Below are positions 11,187-20,094 of a DNA stretch of 64,000 nt, piece after piece. Both the position numbers and the translations under genes were made by a program. The notes beneath the pieces are model-generated. The model searched no databases and had not been told where the DNA came from. It saw nothing but the letters and a program-made list of their open reading frames with translations. This stretch comes from Ferrimonas marina. Lineage in GTDB: Bacteria; Pseudomonadota; Gammaproteobacteria; Enterobacterales; Shewanellaceae. Position 1 is the first letter of the stretch. Each line of letters starts with the position of its first letter. The DNA is taken from positions 558,001-622,000 of the forward strand of contig NZ_FQXG01000001.1 of assembly GCF_900129905.1 (NCBI RefSeq). The letters are read 5' to 3'.

Positions 11187-11855
11187 CTACCAGAGGTAGA
11201 AAAACGCGAAGATGAAGACCCAGACCAGGTCCACGAAGTGCCAGTACAAGCCCACGGTTTCGACGATGCTGTAGTCGCCGCTGGCCTCGTAGTCACCCCG
11301 TTTGACCTTGATGGCGTAGATCACCAGCAGCAGCACCCCGATCGACACGTGCAGGCCGTGGAAGCCGGTGATCATAAAGAAGCTGGCGCCAAACTGGGCC
11401 GCCCCCATGGGGTTACCCCAGGGCCGCACGCCGTCTTCGATCAGTTTGGCCCACTCAAACACCTGCATGCCGACGAAGCTGGCGCCGAGGATGGCGGTCA
11501 CGATCATCAGCCAGGCTGCCACCTGGCGGTTACGCCGGTAGCCGTAGTTCACCGCCAGCGCCATGGTGCCGCTGGAGGTGATCAGGATGAAGGTCATGAT
11601 GGCGATGAGCAGCAGGGGGACGGTGTGGCCGGCGATGGTGAGGGCGAACACGTCGGTGGTCAGCGGCCAGGCCTCCACCGCTGACATCCGCACCGTCATG
11701 TAGCCCACCAGGAAGGAGCCAAAGATGAAGGTATCCGAGAGCAGGAAGATCCACATCATCGCCTTGCCCCAGTTCACCTTGAAGGCTTCGCGATCGTCAG
11801 ACCAATCCTGGACAAAACCGGCCATGCCGGTCTTGGCGCCGCTTGGGTCGCTCAT
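11187..11855 (-). CDS. ctaE: Cytochrome c oxidase subunit III
   Basis: A 222-residue protein with the subunit III core of several hydrophobic helices. Family landmarks include NWGKAMMWIFLLSD near the N-terminus, VGMQVFEWAKLI, FFMITGFHGLHVSIG with the conserved histidines, and GLYWHFVDLVWVFIF at the C-terminus. It lies between a second, more divergent subunit III-like gene and subunit IV. The 5' end is 22 bp from the preceding gene. Confidence 0.95.
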   Translation of the reverse strand: MSDPSGAKTGMAGFVQDWSDDREAFKVNWGKAMMWIFLLSDTFIFGSFLVGYMTVRMSAVEAWPLTTDVFALTIAGHTVPLLLIAIMTFILITSSGTMALAVNYGYRRNRQVAAWLMIVTAILGASFVGMQVFEWAKLIEDGVRPWGNPMGAAQFGASFFMITGFHGLHVSIGVLLLVIYAIKVKRGDYEASGDYSIVETVGLYWHFVDLVWVFIFAFFYLW

Positions 11856-11877
11856 TGTGCTGTCCTCCGTTTCGGAC

Positions 11878-12552
11878 TCAGGGCTCGATCTGAACCCCGC
11901 ACAGGGCCGCCAGGGCCTTGTAGGTTTGCGGTGTGCTGGTCAGTAACGCAAACAACACCAACCACAACAGCAACAGGAAGTGCCAATAGCGCAGCAGCAG
12001 CGACAGGCCTTGCCGGGCCTGCTCGGGCGAGCCACGCCATAATTGCCAGCTACTGCGGGGCCAGAAGGCGAGACCAATCGCCAAATGGACGCCGTGCAGA
12101 CCGGTCAAAAGATAGAAGAAACTGGCGGCCACGGTGCTGCGAACGCCGTAATCCCTCGCCTCGAACAGCTGCCACACCTGCAGCTGGCCATTGAGAAACA
12201 GCAAGGCGGTAACCGCACCGGCGATCATCAGCGCTTTAGCCAGCAACTCGGCCCGACCGATGCAGAGCCAGGCTACCTGCAGCAACACACTGCTGGCGAT
12301 GAGGTAGCTGGTGTTGCGCCACAACACGCTGGTATCAAACAGCGGCTGCCAGGGCTTCTCCGTCAGCGGCTGCCAGTCGCCTAACTGAGTGCGCATGATC
12401 AGCGCCACCATGAACAGCAGGAACATGGAGCTGATCACCGCGATCAAAAACCACAGGCCGGTGCCGATGGCCCGCTGCCGTGAAGCCGCCCCGGTCGCGG
12501 TTTCGCCGCCGTCGAGCCAGGGCTTATTGGTCAGGGTTGAAAAGGCACTCAT
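11878..12552 (-). CDS. Second, divergent cytochrome c oxidase subunit III-like protein
   Basis: A 224-residue membrane protein whose end matches subunit III (FFYLLTGLHGVHLAIGLAF, then LLRYWHFLLLLWLVLF) but which is otherwise diverged from its neighbour at 11187. The WHFVDLVW motif of true subunit III is changed to WHFLLLLWLVLF. ATG 12552 overlaps the subunit I stop by 4 nt, so it is translationally coupled. It may be an accessory or assembly subunit. Confidence 0.85.
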   Translation of the reverse strand: MSAFSTLTNKPWLDGGETATGAASRQRAIGTGLWFLIAVISSMFLLFMVALIMRTQLGDWQPLTEKPWQPLFDTSVLWRNTSYLIASSVLLQVAWLCIGRAELLAKALMIAGAVTALLFLNGQLQVWQLFEARDYGVRSTVAASFFYLLTGLHGVHLAIGLAFWPRSSWQLWRGSPEQARQGLSLLLRYWHFLLLLWLVLFALLTSTPQTYKALAALCGVQIEP

Positions 12553-14321
12553 GATTTCTCCCCCCCGCCCTGCCAGTCACTGGTTTGCATCACAAAGTCC
12601 TGCTTGGCGCCGGGCACCGAGTAGTCATAGGCCCAGCGGTAGACCGTGGGTAGCTTCGGCCCCCAGTTGCCGTGTCCCGGCGGGGTCTCCGGGGTCGACC
12701 ACTCCAAAGTGGTGGCCTCCCAGGGGTTGGGGCCGGACTCCTTGCCCTTGAGGTAGCTCCAGCCCAGGTTGAACAGGAACAGCAGCTGGGCGGCGGCCAC
12801 CACCAGCGCCATCACGGTGATGAACTGGTTCAGCGTCACCGCTTCCGGCGGGATGAAGTCGTAGTTTTCGTAGGCGTAGTAGCGACGGGGTACGCCCAGC
12901 ACGCCCAGGTAATGCATCGGGAAGTAGATGGCCCAGGTGCCGAGGAAGGTGATCCAGAAATGCAGCTGGCCCATGGTGTCGTTGAGCATCCGCCCGGTGA
13001 TCTTGGGATACCAGTGGTAGATGGCACCGAAGATCACCAGGATGGGGGCCACCCCCATCACCATGTGGAAGTGGGCCACCACGAAGTAGGTGTCCGACAG
13101 CGGCAAGTCCACCACCACGTTGCCCAGGAACAGCCCGGTCATGCCGCCAAAGACGAAGGTGAGGATAAAGGCCAGGCAGAACAGCATCGGCACATTGAGG
13201 CGGATGTTGCCGCGCCACAGGGTCAGCACCCAGTTGTACACCTTGATGGCGGTGGGTACGGCGATGATCAGGGTAGACACGGCGAAGAAGAAGCCGAAGT
13301 AGGGATTCATGCCACTGACGTACATGTGGTGGGCCCAGACCACGAAGCTCAGCGCGCCGATACCGACGATGGCCCACACCATCTGGCGGTAGCCAAAGAT
13401 GTTCTTGCGGGCGTGCACGCTGATCATGTCGGAGACAATACCAAAGGCGGGCAAGGCGACGATGTACACCTCCGGGTGGCCGAAGAACCAGAACAGGTGC
13501 TGGAACAGGATGGGGCTGCCGCCGGAGTACTCCAGGTTTTGTCCCAAGGAGATGATCTCCGGCATAAAGAAGCTGGTGCCCAGCAGCTTATCGAACAGCA
13601 TCATCACCGCACTGACAAACAGCGCCGGGAAGGCCAGCAGCGCCAGCACGGTGGCGGTGAAGATCCCCCATACCGACAGTGGCATCCGCATCAGGGTCAT
13701 GCCCCGGGTGCGGGCCTGCAGCACCGTGGTGACGTAGTTCAGGCCGCCCATGGTGGCGGCGACGATGAAGATCGCCAGCGACACCAGCATCAGCACAATG
13801 CCGCCATCGATCCCCGGGGTACCCGGCAGGATCGCCTGGGGTGGATAGAGGGTCCAGCCCGCACCGGAGGGGCCACCGGTGACGAAGAAGCTGGCCATCA
13901 GCACCACCACCGCCACGAAATAGAACCAGAAGCTGAGCATGTTGAGGAAGGGGAACACCATATCCCGGGCCCCCACCATCAGCGGGATCAGGTAGTTGCC
14001 AAAGCCGCCGAGAAACAGCGCCGTCAGCAGGTAGACCACCATGATCATGCCGTGCATGGTCACCGCCTGGTAGTACTCGCTGGGGTCAATCAGGTTGAAG
14101 GTATCGGGGAAGCCCAGTTGCAGTCGCATCACCCCGGACAGGAACAGCGCCACCAGGCCTACGGCGATGGCCGTCAGGGTGTACTGGATGGCGATGGTCT
14201 TGTGGTCCTGGCTGAAGATGTATTTCTGCCAGAAGCCCAGCTCATTGTGTTCGTGGTGATCATCGGCCATCAGGCCGTCGGCCCCATCCGGGTGGGTTGC
14301 GTCCATCTCCACATTGCTCAT
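12549..14321 (-). CDS. ctaD: Cytochrome c oxidase subunit I (heme-copper oxidase, type A1)
   Basis: A 590-residue catalytic subunit with about 12 membrane helices. Visible elements are the low-spin heme region (MTMHGMIMVVYLLTA), FFGHPEVYIVALPAFG with the CuB His, proton-pathway Glu and cross-linked Tyr, the adjacent CuB histidines in VVWAHHMYVSGM, and the heme a/a3 histidines in VVAHFHMVMG. The HPEVY glutamate places it in type A1. ATG 14321 overlaps the subunit II stop by 4 nt. No ctaA, ctaB or ctaG gene is nearby, so heme A synthesis and CuB assembly genes must lie elsewhere. Confidence 0.98.
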   Translation of the reverse strand: MSNVEMDATHPDGADGLMADDHHEHNELGFWQKYIFSQDHKTIAIQYTLTAIAVGLVALFLSGVMRLQLGFPDTFNLIDPSEYYQAVTMHGMIMVVYLLTALFLGGFGNYLIPLMVGARDMVFPFLNMLSFWFYFVAVVVLMASFFVTGGPSGAGWTLYPPQAILPGTPGIDGGIVLMLVSLAIFIVAATMGGLNYVTTVLQARTRGMTLMRMPLSVWGIFTATVLALLAFPALFVSAVMMLFDKLLGTSFFMPEIISLGQNLEYSGGSPILFQHLFWFFGHPEVYIVALPAFGIVSDMISVHARKNIFGYRQMVWAIVGIGALSFVVWAHHMYVSGMNPYFGFFFAVSTLIIAVPTAIKVYNWVLTLWRGNIRLNVPMLFCLAFILTFVFGGMTGLFLGNVVVDLPLSDTYFVVAHFHMVMGVAPILVIFGAIYHWYPKITGRMLNDTMGQLHFWITFLGTWAIYFPMHYLGVLGVPRRYYAYENYDFIPPEAVTLNQFITVMALVVAAAQLLFLFNLGWSYLKGKESGPNPWEATTLEWSTPETPPGHGNWGPKLPTVYRWAYDYSVPGAKQDFVMQTSDWQGGGEKS

Positions 14322-15784
14322 TGCTCTGCCCCCAGTTCGATCAGGTACTGAACCAGCACCTCCACCTCTTCATCGGTCAGTGGCACCACCGGCATCACCG
14401 GCGGATAGCCATGCACCATTTGTTCTGCCGGCGCGACGATGGCCAGTCGCAGGTATTCCGCGTCTGCCACCACCTCGCTGCCGTCTTTCAGTTTTCGGCT
14501 CGACCCGGCCAGCCCGCCCCAGGGGGGGCCGATCATCTTGTCGGTGCCGATGCTATGACACGCCAGGCAGCCCTTGGTCTGGGCCACCGTGGCGCCATCC
14601 AGTGGCTCTGCCGACACCGCGGCCACCGCCGGTGCTGCCGCCGCCTCGGTAGCGGCACTGTCGTCGCTGGCGCCGTCGTCAGGTGCGGCCTCGCCGCCGC
14701 CGGCCTCCTTGATATAGGCGATGATATCGGCGATCTGCTCATCACTGAGCTCGTAGGGGGGCATCACGTTGCCGTAGCCCTCGACGATCTCCGCCGCCGG
14801 CTCGCGGATCGCCCGGGCGATGTAGGCTTCATCGGCTGTGATCATCCGTCCGTCGGTCATCCGCTCCTCACGACCGTACAGGCCCTGCCAGCTGGGCCCC
14901 AGCGGACTGGCGGCAAAGCCATGACAGGCCAGGCAACCCTGCTCCTGGGACAGCACCTCGCCCCGCTGGGCGGCGGGTGACAGGCTGCTGCCCCCTTCCT
15001 GGCTTTCGGCAAAGGTGGGCTGAGAGGCGAGCCAGCTGTCGAACTCCTCGGTGCTGGCCACGGTGAGGCCACCGCGCATGTTGTAGTGCCCTACCCCGCA
15101 GTACTCGGCACAGAGGATCTCAAAATCGCCGGTACGTGTTGGGGTGAACCACATGGAGGTGACGATGCCGGGCACCGCATCAATCTTGTTGCGGATCTGC
15201 GGCACATAGAAGTCATGCAGCACATCGATGGAGCGCAGCTTGACGTTGATGGGCCGGTCGACCGGCAGGGTAAATTGGTTGGCGTTGATGACCCGGTCAT
15301 CCAGACTGGCGGGGTCCTTGGGGTCGAGGCCGAAGGGGTTGGCGCTGCTGATCAGGCGGACACTGCTCTTGCCGAGGATGCCGTCGTCGCCGGGGAAGCG
15401 AAAGCCCCAGGTCCACTGCTTGGCCAGCACCTCCACCTCCATGGCGTCGTCCGGCACCGACACAATGTCGGAGTAGACCGCCAGGCCCGGTGCCAGCATC
15501 GCGATGATGCCCACCGAGGTGAGGCCGGTAAGCCACAGCTCCAGCTTCTTGTTTTCCGGCTCATAACTGGCTTGGCGATCGGGCCGGTAGCGAAACTTCA
15601 CCACGGCATAAGCGGTGAACAGGATCACCGCGATGAAGACGACGCCGGTGACCACCAGGGTGATGCCGATGGTCAGGTCGATGTCGCCCCAGTTGGAGGC
15701 CAGTGCGGGCAGATCCCAAGGCCCGGCAAAGTGAAACCAGATCGAAAGTGCCAGGATCAACACCAGAACGATGGCGATGGTCAT
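14318..15784 (-). CDS. ctaC: Cytochrome c oxidase subunit II fused to two cytochrome c domains
   Basis: A 488-residue protein. Two N-terminal membrane helices are followed by a periplasmic cupredoxin with a complete CuA site: His 190 (LHDFYV) and C225, C229, H233 and M236 (CAEYCGVGHYNM). Two c-type heme domains follow, with CLACH at about 284-288 and again at 406-410, joined by an Ala/Asp-rich linker (about 362-395). Family subunit II has no heme, or one in caa3 oxidases, so two predicts a ccaa3-type enzyme. I use ATG 15784, about 10 nt after GGAGA; an in-frame GTG at 15802 sits upstream of that site. First gene of the operon. Confidence 0.95.
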   Translation of the reverse strand: MTIAIVLVLILALSIWFHFAGPWDLPALASNWGDIDLTIGITLVVTGVVFIAVILFTAYAVVKFRYRPDRQASYEPENKKLELWLTGLTSVGIIAMLAPGLAVYSDIVSVPDDAMEVEVLAKQWTWGFRFPGDDGILGKSSVRLISSANPFGLDPKDPASLDDRVINANQFTLPVDRPINVKLRSIDVLHDFYVPQIRNKIDAVPGIVTSMWFTPTRTGDFEILCAEYCGVGHYNMRGGLTVASTEEFDSWLASQPTFAESQEGGSSLSPAAQRGEVLSQEQGCLACHGFAASPLGPSWQGLYGREERMTDGRMITADEAYIARAIREPAAEIVEGYGNVMPPYELSDEQIADIIAYIKEAGGGEAAPDDGASDDSAATEAAAAPAVAAVSAEPLDGATVAQTKGCLACHSIGTDKMIGPPWGGLAGSSRKLKDGSEVVADAEYLRLAIVAPAEQMVHGYPPVMPVVPLTDEEVEVLVQYLIELGAEQ

Positions 15785-16101
15785 AGGCAACGTGTCTCCC
15801 ACATGATGGGCCCCGTTACCGGGGTCCGTCCCTAAGAGTCATCCTAACCATACCGCTGGGCACACCAGGGAAGGACGGTGTAGATGGCAGGGTATCCCGG
15901 CGTATCGTCGTCTCAGGGTTGCTGCGAAGCCTCGGCTACGCGTGCGTGGATCCCATCGCGGTTCCGTCCGAACTGAGGCCCAACAAGGGGTTGGGATCTC
16001 ATACCGCAGGATGATCAAACGCTTGGTGACGCTGCCATTTCACTACAAACAATAGGAACAGCAGCCAGGAATTGCCAAACCCGGTGGGGTAATAAGAGAA
16101 A
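15785..16101. other. Intergenic region upstream of the oxidase operon
   Basis: About 320 bp without a convincing gene. It must hold the oxidase promoter (minus strand). I see no clear -10/-35 pair, riboswitch, repeat or RNA gene. Confidence 0.6.
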
Positions 16102-16134
16102 AAGGCCGACAACAGAGCGTTGTCGGCCTTAATT
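16102..16134 (-). terminator. Terminator downstream of the 16161 gene
   Basis: AAGGCCGACAAC-AGAGC-GTTGTCGGCCTT, a 12-bp perfect stem. On the minus strand it is followed by a T-rich stretch (from AGAGAAAAAGG on the plus strand), matching termination of the gene to its right. Confidence 0.85.
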
Positions 16135-16160
16135 GGAAGAACTACTGCCAGTGCTTGTTG

Positions 16161-17252
16161 CTAGCGCTTGCGGGTGTAGAGGGCGAAGGCCGGATGGCCT
16201 CGCAACTGATCCATGCTGCCACTGAGGCCAAACGTGTAGCCACACAGGGAGAAATTGCCCCGCATCGCCACATCAAACACCATGTCCGCGGTATCCAGCG
16301 GCGAGAAGTAGGCGTAATGCACGCCATCCTTCCACACCTCTACCTTCACCGGGCGGTATTCGGTGCCGTTGTTAAAGCGGGCCACACGGCAGCGACGCTC
16401 GCCCTGTGCCGTCAGCAGCGACCACAGCTCCCCTTCCGGCGCCATGTCACCGGGCCAGGCCACAATCAGGCCATCCTGGTTGAGCAGCAGCTCGTAGTTG
16501 TCCGGCATCGATACGCTGTGCTCGAAGCTCGGTGCCGCCAAAGGCTCAGCCACCACCGCGCTGTTGGCCTCTACTTCGGCACTGGGCAGGCCGCTGTACC
16601 AGCGGATCCCCACCAGGCTCAGCACCAGCACGGCGCTGACCGCAGCCAATGGCCGGGCATAACGAACCAGCAAAGGGCGCAGCTTGGCGGTCCACTGGCC
16701 CCAGTCGATCTTGACCGCAGCGCTGGGCTGCCAGTCGTCCTGCTGGGAGTCGTGGCTGTCGTAGGGGGTGTAATCCTGCTCACCGCTTTCGCCATCCAGC
16801 GAGGGCTCTACCCGGTAGTTGCGGCGGGGTTGCGCCGGTCGCGACATCGGCCCCTGGTAGCCCCAAACGCCCCCCTCGCGGGTCGACTGTCGGGTTTGGC
16901 TGGGCAACATGGAGAAGGCAACGATGCTGGCCATCACCGGGATCAGCAGCCACCAGCTCCAGTTGGCACCACCACTGGCGAACATCGCCAGACTGAACAG
17001 GCCCCAGGCAGCGGCGTTGATGGCCGCAGCGGCCACTGGCCGTTGAGCATCCAGCAAGCGGCGGCGACTGGCCAGGAAACCCAGGCCGGCACTGATCAGG
17101 CCCGACAGGCCGATCCACAGGCTGGCGCCAGCCATGCCGTGCAGCAGCACCGCCATCAAGAAAACCAGGCCCACCAGGGCCATTTGAATCACGCCATACC
17201 GTCCGGGCTTATCCCGCCCCTGGTGGCACAACAAGGAACGTGTCAGCGACAC
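16161..17252 (-). CDS. Multi-pass membrane protein with C-terminal soluble domain, unknown function
   Basis: A 363-residue protein I cannot assign. The first 120 residues contain four hydrophobic segments; a hydrophilic, Gln/Asp/Ser-rich linker (about 125-185) precedes a fifth membrane helix (about 201-217), then a soluble C-terminal domain of about 140 residues with several Trp, Cys and Gly residues. GTG 17252 has GGGGGT at a plausible distance. It is flanked by terminators, so it appears monocistronic. Confidence 0.75.
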   Translation of the reverse strand: MSLTRSLLCHQGRDKPGRYGVIQMALVGLVFLMAVLLHGMAGASLWIGLSGLISAGLGFLASRRRLLDAQRPVAAAAINAAAWGLFSLAMFASGGANWSWWLLIPVMASIVAFSMLPSQTRQSTREGGVWGYQGPMSRPAQPRRNYRVEPSLDGESGEQDYTPYDSHDSQQDDWQPSAAVKIDWGQWTAKLRPLLVRYARPLAAVSAVLVLSLVGIRWYSGLPSAEVEANSAVVAEPLAAPSFEHSVSMPDNYELLLNQDGLIVAWPGDMAPEGELWSLLTAQGERRCRVARFNNGTEYRPVKVEVWKDGVHYAYFSPLDTADMVFDVAMRGNFSLCGYTFGLSGSMDQLRGHPAFALYTRKR

Positions 17253-17412
17253 CAGCTACCCCCAAAAATCACACAAAACGTTAGCAGGTTATCCCAAATT
17301 CATGGCGAGCGTAATGGGCTTCAGTTCGGTTTCCCCGTCAATCCACCACTATTTGACCGAAGTCCGGATTCGGACTCGATTAAACCCAGCCTTCATCACC
17401 CGACAAATCGAT

Positions 17413-17440
17413 AAAGCCCGGTCTGGAACCGGGCTTTGTG
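17413..17440 (-). terminator. Terminator downstream of the lactonase gene
   Basis: AAAGCCCGG-TCTGGA-CCGGGCTTT, a 9-bp stem with a T-rich run on the minus strand, about 70 bp after the lactonase stop. Confidence 0.75.
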
Positions 17441-17505
17441 GGTTGCCGCGCCGTATCTTTCGAGGGGGCGACCGCAGGGCCAGGCATCTTTACCTGGCCG
17501 GGGAA

Positions 17506-18582
17506 TTATTCGCCCGGCGTGGCGGGGCTCACAAACACCGGGGTCGACAGGGTTTGCCGGCTTACCTCGGCACCAATGTGACCCTGCTCATCCAGGGCAA
17601 AGCTCACCAGGCTGTCGCTGCGCTCATTGGCCACCACCAGCCAGCGGCCGGAATTGGTCAGGGTGAAGTCCCGCGGCCAGTCTCCTTCGGTGGCGCGGTG
17701 CTGAACCAGACGGGCCTGACCATCCTCAGCCAGTTGGAACAGCGCCAGGCTGTTGTGGCCCCGGTTGCTGACGTACAGCTTGTTGCCGGCACGTTTGATC
17801 GCCGCCGCCTGGCTGTGCTGGTCAAACTCCGCCGGCAAGGTGTCGAGTCGCTGTTGTGCCTGCAGCTGGCCGGACTCACTGTCCCGCGCCGCCACCACCA
17901 GGGTGTTGCTCAGCTCGTTGAGGATATAGAGGGTGTTGCCATCGTCGCTGAACACACCGTGGCGGGGACCATCCCCCGGCTGCAGCTTAAGCGCTTCGCT
18001 CACCTCGCCTTTCGGGTCCACCAGCAACACCTGATCAGTGCCCAGATCGATGCTGTAGAGGTGCTGCCCATCCGGACTCCAGCTCACCCAATGGGGGTGC
18101 GGCGCTTCCTGGCGGTCCGGGTTCGGCCCCTGCCCCGGATACTGGCTTAATGCCTGGGCCTGCCACTGGCCATTGTGCTGGTGAAACTGGGCGATACCAC
18201 CGCCATAGTGGGCAAGGGCCAATCGATCGCCGTCGGGGTGCAACGCCAGGTGGCAGCCATAGCGTCCACCACTGTCCAGCTGCTGGGCCAGCGACAACCG
18301 CCCCTCCTCCCAACGGAACACACTGAGCTGTCCGGGGGCGGTCTCGTTAGCCGCCAGCACCAGCTCGTTGCCCTGCATCGCCAGGTAAGAGGGGTTGTTG
18401 CCCTTGGCCAGCAAACGCGGCTGTGACAGCTCGCCGCTTTGCTCATCCAGGGTCAGCTGGTAAATCCCCTCGCTGCTGCCCTTGGTATAGGTGCCCACCA
18501 GCAACGGCTGCTCTAACGCAGCCTGGGCCGCCATCGGGGTTGTCAGGCCTAACATCATGACTGCCCACCATTTACTTGTCAT
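17506..18582 (-). CDS. Exported lactonase, seven-bladed beta-propeller (6-phosphogluconolactonase-like)
   Basis: A 358-residue protein with an N-terminal signal peptide (MTSKWWAVMMLG..., cleavage near AQA-AL at about 22). The mature part is a repeated beta-propeller of the Pgl/YbhE lactonase family: LVGTYTKGSSEGIYQL at the first blade, NPSYLA, CHLALHPDGDRL, APHPHWVSWSPDG, GPRHGVFSDDG, SNRGHNSLALF. The signal peptide argues against cytosolic 6-phosphogluconolactone as substrate. It is divergent from a GPH symporter and a GH94 phosphorylase with a shared operator region, so I infer it opens an aldonolactone, possibly cellobionolactone, outside the cytoplasm. The substrate is inference. Confidence 0.88.
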   Translation of the reverse strand: MTSKWWAVMMLGLTTPMAAQAALEQPLLVGTYTKGSSEGIYQLTLDEQSGELSQPRLLAKGNNPSYLAMQGNELVLAANETAPGQLSVFRWEEGRLSLAQQLDSGGRYGCHLALHPDGDRLALAHYGGGIAQFHQHNGQWQAQALSQYPGQGPNPDRQEAPHPHWVSWSPDGQHLYSIDLGTDQVLLVDPKGEVSEALKLQPGDGPRHGVFSDDGNTLYILNELSNTLVVAARDSESGQLQAQQRLDTLPAEFDQHSQAAAIKRAGNKLYVSNRGHNSLALFQLAEDGQARLVQHRATEGDWPRDFTLTNSGRWLVVANERSDSLVSFALDEQGHIGAEVSRQTLSTPVFVSPATPGE

Positions 18583-18666
18583 TCATCGCTCCCTGCGAGA
18601 AAAGTCGTTATCTATCCAAAGGATAATTCCACACTCTGAGCGCATTTCAACACTGGCATTGCAAAA

Positions 18667-18680
18667 TGTAAACGCTTACA
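18667..18680. promoter_or_regulatory. LacI-family-type operator in a divergent promoter region
   Basis: TGTAAACGCTTACA is a near-palindrome with the central CG and AAxCGxTT core of LacI/GalR-family operators. It lies between the divergent lactonase and the symporter-phosphorylase pair, 53 bp before the symporter ATG. No LacI-type regulator gene is in the window, so the repressor is elsewhere. Confidence 0.7.
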
Positions 18681-18732
18681 TTGTAATCACAACTCATTAA
18701 CTTGCGCCGTCAAACGACCGCCTGGAGTGTGC

Positions 18733-20094
18733 ATGGACGCCAATCAATCGCGGGCTTGCCAGCCCCTGACCACCGGAGAAAAGCTCGGCTACGCCGCCGG
18801 AGATGTTGCCTCCAACATCTACTGGCGGGTGATCGATGTGTTTCTCTTTATCTTCTACACCGACGTGTTTGGCCTGCCCGCCGCCACGGTCGGCACCATG
18901 ATGCTGGTGACCCGGCTGATCGACGCCTTCTCCGATCCCGCCATGGGCGCCCTGGCGGATCGCACCCGTACCCGCTTTGGCCGCTTCCGCCCCTACCTGG
19001 TCTGGGGGATCCTGCCCCTGGCCGGTGCCGGCGTATTGACCTTCACCGTGCCCGATCTTGGCGATGGCGGTAAGGTGCTGTGGGCCTACGGCACCTACAT
19101 CGCCCTGATGCTGGCCTACACCTTTATCAATGTGCCCTATGGCGCGCTGATGGGGGTGATGTCCGGCGACAGTCAGCAACGCACCACCCTCACCGCCTTC
19201 CGCTTTATCGGTGCCTTCTCTGGCGGCTCCGCGGTGGCCTACTTCACCCCGGAGTTGGTGAACTGGTTCGGTCAGGGCGACGAAGCCTATGGCTGGCAAG
19301 CCACCCTGATGCTCTACGGTGGCATCGCCGCAGCGCTGTTCCTGGTCAGCTTCTTCACCACCCGGGAGCGGGTGCCGGCACCGCCGCAGTCCGACGCGGT
19401 CAGCCAGGATCTGCGGGATCTGCTAGCCAACCGCCCCTGGCTGGTGCTGTTTGCCCTGGCGATGGTGATCATGATGACCATCTCCCTGCGCGCTAGCAGC
19501 GGCACCTTTTACCTGAAGTACGTGGTGCAGCGGGAGGACCTGATCGGCAGCTTTACCCTGTGTTACATGCTGTCGCTGGCACTGGGGGCGGCGATCACCC
19601 CGCTGCTCACCCGCTTCTTCGACAAGCGCAAGTTGCTGATGGGTCTAATGGGCCTGGTCGCGCTGCTGTGCAGCCTGTTCTACCTGCTGCCGCCAGATGC
19701 CCTGGTGGCCACCTTTGTTCTGCACGGCTTGATCGGCCTGGCGTTGGGCCCCAAGTCACCGCTGGTGTTCTCCATGTACGCCGACACCGCTGATTACTCC
19801 CACTGGCGCACTGGCCGGCGGGCCACCGCCATGGTGTTCTCCGCCGCCGCCTTTGCCCAGAAACTCGGTGGCGCCGCCGCCGGTGCCACCATCGGTTACC
19901 TGCTGGCCAGCCTCGGCTACGAGGCCAACGTGGTGCAGTCCGACGCCTCCAGTGAGGGGATCCGCTGGCTGATGAGCCTGATCCCGGCGCTGTTTGCCGC
20001 CCTGTCGGCCTGGATCATCTATTTCTATCCGCTGGACTCCTCCACCCTGGAGCGGATCCAGACCCAACTGTTTCAACGGGAGCCGCAATCATGA
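18733..20094 (+). CDS. GPH-family sugar:cation symporter (MelB-like)
   Basis: A 453-residue transporter with 12 hydrophobic segments. Family features are the N-terminal KLGYAAGDVASNIYW, DAFSDPAMGALADRTRTRFGRFRPY (the conserved loop 2-3 motif with the cation-site Asp residues), NVPYGALMG, and the mid-protein segment ending near YADTADYSHWRTGRR. ATG 18733 is 5 nt after GGAG; the GTG at 18727 overlaps that site. The stop overlaps the GH94 start by 4 nt, so the two are coupled. Probable substrate is the disaccharide or aldobionate used by the phosphorylase. Confidence 0.93.
   Translation: MDANQSRACQPLTTGEKLGYAAGDVASNIYWRVIDVFLFIFYTDVFGLPAATVGTMMLVTRLIDAFSDPAMGALADRTRTRFGRFRPYLVWGILPLAGAGVLTFTVPDLGDGGKVLWAYGTYIALMLAYTFINVPYGALMGVMSGDSQQRTTLTAFRFIGAFSGGSAVAYFTPELVNWFGQGDEAYGWQATLMLYGGIAAALFLVSFFTTRERVPAPPQSDAVSQDLRDLLANRPWLVLFALAMVIMMTISLRASSGTFYLKYVVQREDLIGSFTLCYMLSLALGAAITPLLTRFFDKRKLLMGLMGLVALLCSLFYLLPPDALVATFVLHGLIGLALGPKSPLVFSMYADTADYSHWRTGRRATAMVFSAAAFAQKLGGAAAGATIGYLLASLGYEANVVQSDASSEGIRWLMSLIPALFAALSAWIIYFYPLDSSTLERIQTQLFQREPQS

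Noticed and set aside
11878-12552. Second subunit III gene as a pseudogene
   Set aside because: Frame is intact, start is coupled by ATGA and helices are complete, so it looks functional though diverged.
12672-14351. Long plus-strand frame of 559 codons opposite ctaD
   Set aside because: His/Gln-rich shadow of the oxidase subunit I gene, a result of GC-rich codon bias; same for the other long antisense frames over thiC, asnS and mdlB.
17506-18582. Cytosolic 6-phosphogluconolactonase of the pentose phosphate pathway
   Set aside because: The protein has a clear signal peptide and no pentose phosphate genes are nearby; fold is the same but the role is likely different.
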